Assembly: GCF_024139115.2 (NCBI RefSeq)
Contig: NC_085139.1
Location: forward strand, 68,677,203-68,741,202
Reading direction: 5' to 3'
DNA length: 64,000 nucleotides
Source: Armigeres subalbatus
Lineage: Eukaryota; Arthropoda; Insecta; Diptera; Culicidae
Position 1 is the stretch's first letter, and every line of letters begins with the position of its first letter. Of this stretch, positions 54,170 to 63,344 are shown piece by piece. Below the pieces are notes generated by a model. It saw only the letters and a program-made list of their open reading frames with translations, was not told the DNA's origin and did no database searches. A program made the translations under genes and the position numbers.

Positions 54170-56150
54170 TCAATGGATTCTTCACGGCACTCCACAATTA
54201 CCGAAACTGGGCCTGGGGTTCCCCCGGGTTAATATTAGATTTCAAGAGCATAACCAACTATTTGATGGAAAATTATAGTGAAAGAGCCGCTGCACGGCAT
54301 GTTTTTAAGGGCCGATGTCCACGTAAAGTTTTTTCACGCTGCTTGCACGCCGCGTTCACGCAAGATACCCAGCATCAAATGGAGTAATGCACACGTAAAC
54401 GTGTGCACGACTACATTTGATGCCGGGTACCTTGCGTGGACGCGGCGTGCACGCATCTTGAAAACACGCTACCTGGGCATCGGCCCTAAGTAAGAGTAAG
54501 AGTAAGCACGGAAATGTCCTATCCTATGAGCTCCACGGCGGTACTTCATAGGTTCCAAAATGGAAAATGTGGTCACTTATTCATTTCGGTATAAAAACGG
54601 AAATGTCACCATCTACGGGTTCCCCGTGGGCATCTCATTGGTTCCAAGAGTGGCCAATGTGGTCACTTATCGATTTCAAACGCATAATCATCATAATCAT
54701 TCTGGAAAATCATGGCGAAAGAGAAATGTCCATTTCTACGGGTTCCCCAAGGGCACCTCATAGGTTCAAGAGTGGCCAATGTGGTCACTTATTAATTTTG
54801 AGAGAATAACCATCTCTTTGGTGGGAAAACACACTGAAAGAGTCGCCGCTCGGCATATTTCGGTGTTAAAATGGAAATATCCCATTCTACGGGTTCCCTA
54901 AGGGCCCCTGGTAGACTCCAAGAACGGCCGATGTGGTCAATTATCGATTTCAAGCGCATAATCATCTATTTTATGGAAAATCATGACGAGAGAGCCGCAG
55001 CACCGCACATTTTGGTGCCAGAACGGAAATGTCCTCTTCTACGGGTTCCCGGGGGTACCTTGCATATACAAGGAGTGGCCAATGTGATCATTTATCGATT
55101 TCAAGCGCATGACCATCTGTTTGGTGGAAAATCATGATAAAAGAGCCGCCACACGGCATATTTGGGTGTTAAAACGGAAATGTCCCCTTTTACGGGTTCC
55201 CCGAGGGCACCTCATAGGCTCCAAGAGTAGCCAATGTTGTCAATTATCGATTTCGAGCGCATAATCATCTATTTTGTGGAAAATCATGACGAATGAGCCA
55301 CCGCATGGCGTATTTTGGAGTTTAAACGGAAATATTCCTTTCTACGTGTTCCCCAAGGGCACCTCAAAGGTTCCAAGAGTGGCCAATGTGGTCAATTATC
55401 GATTTCGAGCACATAATCATCTATTTTGTGGAAAATCATGACGAAAGAGCTGTCGCACGACATATTTTGGTGTTAAACGGAAATGTCCCCTTTTACGGGT
55501 TCCCCGGGGGCACCTCACAGGCTCCAAGAGTGGCCAATGTGGTCACTTAGCGATTTTGAGCGCATTATCATCTATTTTGTGGAAAATCATGACGACAGAT
55601 ATATTTTGGTGCTAAAACGGAAATGTCCCCTCCTGCGGATTCCCCGGGGGCACCTTGCATGAACCAGGAGTGGCCAATGTGGTCACTTATCGATTTCAAG
55701 CGCATAACCATCTGTTTGGTGGAAAATCATGACAAAAGAGCCGCCGCACGGCATATTTTGGTGCTAAAATGGAAATGTCCCCTTCTGCGGGTTCCCCGGG
55801 GCACCTTGCATGTACCAGGAGTGGCCAATGTGGTCACTTATCGATTTCAAGCGCATTATCATCTATTTTGAGGAAAATCATGACGACAGAGCCGCCGCAC
55901 GGTATATTTTGGTGCTAAAACGGAAATTTCCCCTCCTGCGGATTCCCCGGGGGCACCTTGCATGAACCAGGAGTGGCCAATGTGGTCACTTATCGATTTC
56001 AAGCGCATAACCATCTGTTTGGTGGATAATCATGACGAGAGAGCCGCCGCACGGCATATTTTGGTGCTAAAACGGAAATGTCCCCTCCTGCGGGTTCCCC
56101 GGGGGCACCTTGCATGTACCAGGAGTGGCCACTTTCGTCGGAAACCCTCT
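54170..56150. repeat. Inverted-array element, right array (about 152-bp units)
   Basis: About twelve units lie in the orientation opposite to the left array. The GGAAATGTCC landmark recurs near 54,600, 54,725, 55,027, 55,180, 55,330, 55,483, 55,620, 55,770, 55,921 and 56,072. Outer units (55,600-56,120) are nearly identical to the outer units of the left array, and inner units are more diverged on both sides. The first unit is split by the MITE at 54,309-54,486. Confidence 0.9.
54309..54486. mobile_element. PIF/Harbinger-like MITE
   Basis: The ends GGGCCGATGTCCACGTA and, on the other strand, GGGCCGATGCCCAGGTA are inverted repeats. TAA flanks both sides (54,306-54,308 and 54,487-54,489). The interior is strongly palindromic, with TTGCACGCCGCGTTCACGCA and its partner near 54,435, around a CACACGTAAACGTGTGC centre. 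A 3-bp TAA duplication with GGG ends is typical of PIF/Harbinger. Confidence 0.8.
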
Positions 56151-56456
56151 CATGGACCATTCATTACCGTTTTAAGAGAATATATGAAGAATTAGCGATC
56201 GAATGGCATATATGGAGCGATTTTTATGCCCCCCTTATATGACCGACAAGGTCCCCGTGGAAATCGTTTCCCGGTGGCCATTATCTCCAGAACCAACATA
56301 TCATCACATAGCCACAAAATTGATGAGTTTATCTTTCGAACGGTATGTAAACTTTGTAATTCGGTTATAATTTGACTGTTTTATAAGCATTTACATTTCT
56401 GGGTCAATATGACCCCAACATCTTATTCGTAAGTTTTTTCTAATATCCGAAGAAGG

Positions 56457-56650
56457 TTAATTGCGAAAATGGACTGTTTCGGCGGCATCGGGTTTAGCGT
56501 GGTAGCTTGGTTGCCGTTAATGATTCCATCCGTTCAAATTAATTACATCATCTCCCTCCGTCGCGCTATCAAATTTGCTAGTTACGATTGATTTTTGCAC
56601 TTTGAAGAAAGTTCATATCGGATTGTCGGATCAAACTTCTTTTGTATAAA
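56457..56650 (+). repeat. Duplicated unit, copy B, right part
   Basis: The unit resumes after the TTAA border with TTGCGAAAATGGACTG and aligns with 48,317-48,510 of copy A at roughly 85% identity by eye. It diverges after TTCTTTTGTATAAAA. Confidence 0.8.
56469..56591 (+). CDS. Candidate 40-residue membrane microprotein, copy B
   Basis: Same length and frame as 48,328-48,450, beginning MDCFGGIGFS and ending RRAIKFASYD. The ATG context is also good (A at -3, G at +4). Proline replaces a leucine near residue 16, and polar residues (Q, N) replace K and Y at 23 and 25, which weakens the hydrophobic segment. Its 5' leader is now the end of the inverted-array element, nine bases upstream of the ATG. 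It may be a decaying copy. Confidence 0.3.
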   Translation: MDCFGGIGFSVVAWLPLMIPSVQINYIISLRRAIKFASYD

Positions 56651-56849
56651 AACCTTTTTGAAGGACACCATCCTCAAAAATGGCCGAAATAAAGAAGAAA
56701 TAAGCAGAATCAGAAGTGGCGTGAAACCAAACACAAATATATTTATTTGCAACGTTTGGTTTTCGCCCGCGATGTAAGCGTACGTGGCAAAGTAAGGATT
56801 GTGATGTCCCCTACTGAAAGCCAATCGAGTGGCTTCAGCGGCCGATGAG

Positions 56850-57047
56850 TCATGTTAATTCCACGGTTAGAGAATCAAAGTCCATCCAACTGGGAAAAAC
56901 TATTCGACTTCTTGATTCAGTTGGCCTCCGAGCAGTTTGCTCAATGTTAATAAATAAAACGACACAAATTATTATGGCAAATACCATCAATTTCGAATAG
57001 CTGCGTAGTCCTACGTCACCTTTGCGTACAACCCGATTGGGCTGCAT
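56850..57047 (-). CDS. Doubtful 65-codon ORF with one membrane segment
   Basis: The minus-strand ORF starts with ATG (MQPNRVVRKGDVGLRS), is followed by a hydrophobic run (LMVFAIIICVVLFI), and ends in a polar tail. That is a plausible signal-anchor layout. The segment encoding GDVGLR corresponds to GGTGACGTAGGACTACG, and a near-identical GACGTAGGACTACGTC lies at 47,688, so this may be repeat sequence. I do not recognise a family. Confidence 0.2.
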   Translation of the reverse strand: MQPNRVVRKGDVGLRSYSKLMVFAIIICVVLFINIEQTARRPTESRSRIVFPSWMDFDSLTVELT

Positions 57048-57099
57048 CTTTGAGTTTTTTCACTTCGCGTTCTACCGGACTAGCTACCGTCCCACGATC

Positions 57100-57890
57100 G
57101 ATTCCGCATTCATATTGTGCAAATAGTAAAGAAATATCACAAAATTTAAATTTAAATCTTGGAAACACTGAAGACGTTTTATAGAAGAAAACTACATACG
57201 TATTTGTCGACTAAGAATGGGGTTATGTAGTAAGCGTTAATAGGAAAATTTGTATAACCTAAAGTTTTGAAAACGACTTTACGATTTTGTTCAGCGGCGC
57301 AGCCAAAACTTCTGATAATATAAAGTATGGTTTAAGTATGAATTTGTTTCGAAATTCCGCGGAATTCCGCTAAATTTCGTTAGAAGCTAGTTTTTTCTAG
57401 CGGAAATTTTTGTAATTTTACTAAACGAAACGAAATGAAGAAATCCGATTTTGCCATGCTCAAATTCCGCGAAATTCCGCGGAATTTCGTTTCGAACCAC
57501 CCGAAACGAATTTTTTCGAAATACCGCATATGCTTACTCGAGTACCCTCCCGTGTGCTAGCTTGGCAACTACTAAGCACGTGTGGTGGGTTCTGCTTAAT
57601 GCAGTCTCCCTAGTGGAACCTTCATCGGGGAAATGATTGGGGCCCGAGGAACGATTTTTTTTATCAGCATTACATGTGTACAACTGTTGATTTCCTATCG
57701 ATCGTCCGACGTTGACACTTTCTCGGCGGAACTCGTTGTGGACTCTTCAACACACACACTCGTTCAAAAAGCTGTTAAAGAATCTCGTCCCTCTCATCTA
57801 GCAATTCGTGTCGGATCAAATGTTGCTTTGCAAGACTGCATTCCGTTTGCTTCTAATGTACGTTGACGCAATTAGTGATTCCTCCTCCAG
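57100..57890. other. AT-rich stretch with GCGGAATTTCG motifs
   Basis: At 57,345-57,520 the phrases AAATTCCGCGGAATTCCGC and GCGGAATTTCGTTTCGAA occur in both orientations, like 47,320-47,400. This may be one end of a transposon whose partner I cannot define. Short ORFs at 57,451-57,866 lack domains. Confidence 0.35.
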
Positions 57891-57900
57891 TAACTAAAAG

Positions 57901-58100
57901 ACAAGCCTTTCGGTATCCAAAACCAAATTCCCTCGCGTTTTCAAGCGCGTGCAACACAATATGGAATCAACGCGCAAGTGTCATATTTATTTCGTGTTTC
58001 AGCTTGCGTGCAATAATAAAAATGGAAGTTATGCGTTGCTATTGGGTGGTGTGCCCTGGAAAACGCGAGTGAATTTTGTTTTGGATTGCGGCAGGCTTGT
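57901..58100. mobile_element. Short element with 42-bp inverted ends
   Basis: ACAAGCCTTTCGGTATCCAA...CTCGCGTTTTC at 57,901-57,942 pairs with GAAAACGCGAG...GGCAGGCTTGT at 58,059-58,100. The inner part has a second pairing (AAGCGCGTGCAACACAATAT with partners near 58,005-58,045). No clear duplication is seen. The ORFs on both strands are read-throughs of the arms. Confidence 0.7.
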
Positions 58101-58189
58101 CCCTTACGCCTTAGGACGGTGCAAATATTTAAAAACAATTATGTCTCTCCCTCGGCCCAAAATTAAAAATTTGAGAGGGCAACAATGAA

Positions 58190-58300
58190 ATTTCCGGAAT
58201 ATTTTGAGAAGTTTTAAAACATTGTTTAACAAATCCGAGGTGTCTATTGTTTTATTTCTGAGACCAGTAGGACATAATCTTTATTAAATATGTGTAACAG
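58190..58300. repeat. Dispersed repeat, inverted partner of 24.0-24.2 kb
   Basis: AACATTGTTTAACAAATCCG, AGGTGTCTATTGTTTTATTT and GAGACCAGTAGGACATAAT are reverse complements of diverged sequence at about 24,010-24,130. Confidence 0.6.
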
Positions 58301-58853
58301 CCTTATTAACAATAACAAACACATATTCTATGTTATGGCAATAGACCGAAAGTACACATGGTTGCACAGAAAAAAAGGCGATATGACTAAGTTTCGTAAA
58401 ATTTCGTCGCATTTCCACAATTACATATAATATTTAATCATGTCTGATCATGAAACGATTCCGATAATAATCGTCAAGCCGATTGCTCACCCACCCAGGT
58501 CGTCACCGTTCTCAATATTCGAACAAAATAAGGAAAATTAAACCCAACTGCCCAAGCAAAAAACCACTCGGCGAAAGCTCATTAGTGTGATTCATCATGA
58601 CACGTCCCATTTGAGGCGCCAGAGAGTACGTTGATTTGGATGTCTGTTTTCTAGATTCGTCTCGGCTCCGTATACCAACGGCCACCAACCTCCTCCGCCC
58701 GTCGTCAGCTCCGTACCAAACCGACCGACAGCCACGAAACGATCAACTATTCGGCATATTTTGGCCAGATTTCTGCTGGCAATTGTCCATATCCTCACGG
58801 GACGCTCGGCGGGACGGCAAGGTGGGAAGAGCCGCCCGAAGTCTCCTTCCAAG

Positions 58854-58970
58854 ATGGCAACGGTGATGTCGGAGGTGTCGAATTATGCCTCGAAGGGGTT
58901 CACGAAAAGGTGGACCGCACTGGGTTGGAATGCGAACGCAGCAGGCGGGGCCGGGGCGCGGCAAAGTTGA
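58854..58970 (+). CDS. Doubtful short coding exon or microprotein
   Basis: A 38-codon frame starts at an ATG in strong context (AAGATGG) and reads MATVMSEVSNYASKGFTKRW, followed by an Ala/Gly-rich end before TGA. The surrounding 58,600-58,970 is GC-richer than its neighbours and free of repeats, as might be expected for an exon. The frame is open upstream to about 58,761 without an ATG. No splice sites were established and I recognise no family. Confidence 0.25.
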   Translation: MATVMSEVSNYASKGFTKRWTALGWNANAAGGAGARQS

Positions 58971-61825
58971 TGTGTCGCTCTTTTTATAGAATTAAATTAC
59001 ACAATGGATGTTTTCTCCGCCTCTGTGAGTCTGAATGGCGACTGTGACTGGGTGGGGTGGAATTTCGTCTCGGTTTTGATTCAATCGATACGGAAGAGAG
59101 CTGCCGGCTTCGGCGGCGTTGTGCTGGGGTTGAAGAAAAGAAAACCGAACATAAAACGTGGCGTACGTTCGACTTATCGTTTCACAAAAGACGATTCAAA
59201 ACAATACCCCTTGGGGGGTTTTTATGCGAGAACAAGATGAAGGAACACGTGTCCCGGGGAAATAACTGTGCCAGTTGGTTTGATTGGAATTGAATGCGGG
59301 CAGATACGGTTACATAAAGCTGATTTTGCATGTTCGCTGAAGAACCTGTCGGAATCGACGGAATGCCGACGGTGTAGTCCCAAACAATAGGAAGATCACT
59401 CAGAAAATAAACAGAAACAAAGGAAATGATTTGGTAGAGCAGCGCCATGTATTATATTGTGAGTAGGTACTCGATTCTAGCAACTTTTTTAAGCATCTCA
59501 GTTTTATCATCGAAATAATGGGTTGTGAATATTTGTACGATTTGAAGTACGGTGAACGATTTCATAGAAAAAATAAATACCGCACTTCACAAGATTATTT
59601 TATTAATTTCTTTTTACATATTTTTTTATGTACCAACATACAAGGCAAAGATGAACAACTCAATGGGGAAGGAAACAATGTTAATGTGTCTTCATTCTTT
59701 CTAGATGACAACAGATGAATATCTCTACAGTTCAACAATGGTTGACCTATTTAGCCTATTAAGCTTCAACAAATTTCGAAGCATTCAACGAGTTCAGCCA
59801 GTCATCCTATGGATGCAGATGCATAATTGAAACAATCTCTAAACCAGACACATCCGAGCCCAAACGAATTGCAAATGAAATAACATCATGCCCAGCTGAA
59901 GTACAAACCCCTGCCCCAGCTTCATTCCCCCCTGCCCAAAGCAGTAAACCTCTTCAAAGTGAAAGTTACTGGCGATGAAAATTAAAAAGGAAATCAACCC
60001 TTGGGAAAACTTTTTCGCAAACTGGATGGCTTCCATCCAACCCCCACTCCATCTCCACAGCATTCGAGCCGGCAGCTACAGCGCACAAGTGTGTTGTTTT
60101 TCATGCACCGACCCACTTCAGAAGTGTGAGTAGTACCATCTCCACATTTTCGCATAAAGCACTGAATGGAAACCGGGGAGTCCCACCCCCGTCTTACGGC
60201 CGTCCCTCTGAAACACCAACTCCTCGGGCCCGGCAAAGATGCGACCGGTCGGTCGTCTTCTGTCGGCGCGTCCTCTTCGTCGTCATTAGGGCTAAAGTGG
60301 ATGAAGAGTGCACTCTTCATCACACTTGCTCCTTCGCAAACTGCTGTTGTGGATGAGTTCCCCTCCCCCACCCCCCAGGGCAGCGACACTCATTTTCCGG
60401 CCCGACCTCCAACCGTGACGTCGTGCAAATAAAAGTGCTTGTCTTCCATCCAAATGAAAGGAATCGGGGGCCTGCTGTTCGCTGTGTGACTACACTTTCT
60501 TTTTCGATTTTTTTTTTGTTCATCACAACAGCACGGCCACGTATTTACGAGTTCGCGTGGGAAAACTTTTACTACAATAGCTGGAACACATTTTACTTCT
60601 AAGCATTCATCGCATGCTGGCTGGCTGTGTGTGGGGATGGAAATGCAAGGGAAAGTCACGACGGGATTAGTGTGTTCCGCAGAGAGGGAACCGGGAGGAC
60701 CAGCAGCAGCCAGCGCCGCCGGAGGAGCTTTGTAGCAAAAGTAAAGATAAGAACTTTTTCTATCATCACTTGCTGTTTACTTTTCTTATACTCGTTAAGA
60801 AAAATATTTAATCTACAACGCGCAGAATCCCTTACTTATGTCAGTCGGATTAATTCAATGAACAAAGCAGGGTTCCCAAATTGAAATCTGGAATTAACAA
60901 GATTTCAAATTGACTGTAAGGGCAAAAATAATTATACAATTCTGTTTTAGATTTTCCAGCAAATATTTGTTCAATATTTGACTGTCTCACTGCAGGTGAA
61001 CGAGCTCGGAGTTTTTATTCCTCCCATTGCGTCAAGATCAACACAACACTTTGGGTTGGCTGGCAGCGTCCGGCTGCTGCTGGTTGTTCAGTTTCGGAAG
61101 CGGGCGGGACTCCCTTCTTGGTCAGTCGCTAGGTAATGGGACGTATGCGGGGGCAGAATCCCGGGATAAAAGACTACACAATAGAGTGCAAGATAAGTCC
61201 ACTTTTGTTTTATGGCAGTTTTTATTAGTGAATTAATTCGCTACAGTTTGTGGTGTAAGTGCGGGAGGACCAGCTCGGGAGACTCGAGTGTGATTTATCT
61301 GATGATGGTCTTGTAATAATTAGACACATTAGTTGTTGGATTTTGCCTTTTCTATTTACAGCATCCTCCAGGATAAGAAAAACAGTTGCAATCTGGAATT
61401 ATTATTTTGTACCAAGAAGAAGCTATTCAAGGTGAATATATTACAGATTTATAAGTGAATAAAAAGTAGTCCGTTTGTTGTATATTCACCTCAAGTAAAC
61501 TTTATTTTTTATTACGAATAACATCCATCCTACAATCTTCTTTTATCATAATTTAATGTTTATTGTATTGAACCATCAAAATTTGCTCAAATATGTGAGA
61601 AAAAAGCCGTGATAAGTATCCATGATGTGGGGACGAAGAGCTCTATTTCTGGTAATGAATGACTGCTAATTTGTCCAACGAAGTGAAATCACGTGGACGT
61701 CGTATAGAAATCACAAATAGCCATATCTGTATAAATCTAGTTCTAGTTCGTTTAAAAGGAAATGTTTAAATTTGAAATGTATGAGCGTTCAGCTGCAACT
61801 TATACGCCTAATCCAAATATTACTC
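58971..61825. other. Mostly unique non-coding DNA, in part GC-richer
   Basis: GC-richer segments at 59,000-59,260 and 60,050-60,740 carry overlapping ORFs on both strands (up to 131 codons on the minus strand at 59,994-60,389) without recognisable domains. I see no transposon ends or arrays. The interval could be regulatory or intronic host sequence. Confidence 0.35.
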
Positions 61826-63054
61826 CGGAGGAGATTCTCTCCGAATCTCGGAGGATTTTCTCTCCTAATCTCGGAGGAGATTCTCTCCGAATCTCGGAGG
61901 AGATTCTCTCCGAATCTCGGAGGAGATTCTCTCCGAATCTCGGAGGAGATTCTCTCCGAATCTCGGAGGAGATTCTCTCCGAATCTCAGAGGAGATTCTC
62001 TCCGAATCTCGGAGGAGATTCTCTCCGAATCTCGGAGGAGATTCTCTCCGAATCTCGGAGGAGATTCTCTCCGAATCTCGGAGGAGATTCTCTCCGAATC
62101 TCGGAGGAGATTCTCTCCGAATCTCGGAGGAGATTCTCTCCGAATCTCGGAGGAGATTCTCTCCGAATCTCGGAGGAGATTCTCTCCGAATCTCGGAGGA
62201 GATTCTCTCCGAATCTCGGAGGAGATTCTCTCCGAATCTCGGAGGAGATTCTCTCCGAATCTCGGAGGAGATTCTCTCCGAATCTCGGAGGAGATTCTCT
62301 CCGAATCTCGGAGGAGATTCTCTCCGAATCTCGGAGGAGATTCTCTCCGAATCTCGGAGGAGATTCTCTCCGAATCTCGGAGGAGATTCTCTCCGAATCT
62401 CGGAGGAGATTCTCTCCGAATCTCGAAGGAGATTCTCTCCGTATCTCGGACGAGATTCTCTCCGAATCTCGGAGGAGTTTTTCTCCAGATCTCGGAGGTG
62501 TCTCTCCGAATCTCGGAGGAGATTCTCTCCGAATCTCGGAGGAGATTCTCTCCGAATCTCGGAGGAGATTCTCTCCGAATCTCGGAGGAGATTCTCTCCG
62601 AATCTCGGAGGAGATTCTCTCCGAATCTCGGAGGAGATTCTCTCCGAATCTCGGAGGAGATTCTCTCCGAATCTCGGAGGAGATTCTCTCCGAATCTCGG
62701 AGGAGATTCTCTCCGAATCTCGGAGGAGATTCTCTCCGAATCTCGGAGGAGATTCTCTCCGAATCTCGGAGGAGAGTCTCCTCGAATATCGGAGCAGATT
62801 ATCATCGAATCTCGGAGCAGATTCTCCGAATCTCGGAGGAGATTCTCTCCGAATCTCGGAGGAGATTCTCTCCGAATCTCGGAGGAGATTCTCTCCGAAT
62901 CTCGGAGGAGATTCTCTCCGAATCTCGGAGGAGATTCTCTCCGAATCTCGGAGGAGATTCTCTCCGAATCTCGGAGGAGATTCTCTCCGAATCTCGGAGG
63001 AGATTCTCTCCGAATCTCGGAGGAGATTCTCTCCGAATCTCGGAGGAGATTCTC
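61826..63054. repeat. 23-bp satellite, forward block
   Basis: About 53 tandem copies of a 23-bp unit, GGAGGAGATTCTCTCCGAATCTC, almost invariant. Two short degenerate breaks lie at about 62,425-62,510 and 62,770-62,830. Because 23 is not a multiple of 3, all three frames read the same 23-residue cycle and stay open on both strands, which explains ORFs of 519, 538 and (minus) 338 codons. Each unit holds two overlapping dyads, CTCCGA-ATC-TCGGAG and GGAGA-TTC-TCTCC. Confidence 0.95.
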
Positions 63055-63308
63055 TCCGAATTGTCGGAGGAGATTCTCTCCGAATTGTCGGAGGAGATTC
63101 TCTCCGAATTGTCGGAGGAGATTCTCTCCGAATTGTCGGAGGAGATTCTCTCCGAATTGTCGGAGGAGATTCTCTCCGAATTGTCGGAGGAGATTCTCTC
63201 CGAATTGTCGGAGGAGATTCTCTCCGAATTGTCGGAGGAGATTCTCTCCGAATTGTCGGAGGAGATTCTCTCCGAATTGTCGGAGGAGATTCTCTCCGAA
63301 TTGTCGGA
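63055..63308. repeat. 24-bp variant block of the satellite
   Basis: Eleven copies of a 24-bp variant carry GAATTGTCGG in place of GAATCTCGG, with no intermingled 23-bp units. An expansion from one founder unit is the simplest explanation. At 24 bp the frame stays in phase and reads an 8-residue repeat (SEEILSEL). Confidence 0.92.
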
Positions 63309-63344
63309 GCAGATTCTCTCCGAATCTCTAAGGAGATTCTCTCT

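Larger units (their letters stand above)
49560..56456. mobile_element. TTAA-flanked foldback-type element with inverted arrays
   Basis: TTAA lies at both borders (49,556-49,559 and 56,457-56,460), and the termini begin CCTT on both strands. Long inverted repeats follow. Matching landmarks include AAGATGTTGGGGTCA with ATTGACCC (49,733 and its complement near 56,410), a 150-bp block through TTCGAAAGATAAACTCATCA, and TCATATAAGGGGAGCATAAA at 51,150 with its partner near 56,235. The arms continue as tandem arrays of about 152-bp units in opposite orientation. A unique centre lies at about 53,870-54,150. Three inserts are nested: 49,873-51,098, 52,440-53,676 and 54,309-54,486. TTAA and CCTT ends suggest piggyBac-type mobilisation; the structure resembles Drosophila foldback elements. 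No transposase was found. Confidence 0.8.

Noticed and set aside
51197..56195. Repeated ORFs reading MWSLIDFKRI and HILVLKRKCPLLRVP
   Set aside because: They appear on opposite strands of the two arrays in step with the 152-bp unit, so they are repeat translations.
59994..60389. 131-codon minus-strand ORF
   Set aside because: It overlaps open frames on the other strand in GC-rich DNA, which is common by chance, and shows no recognisable domain.
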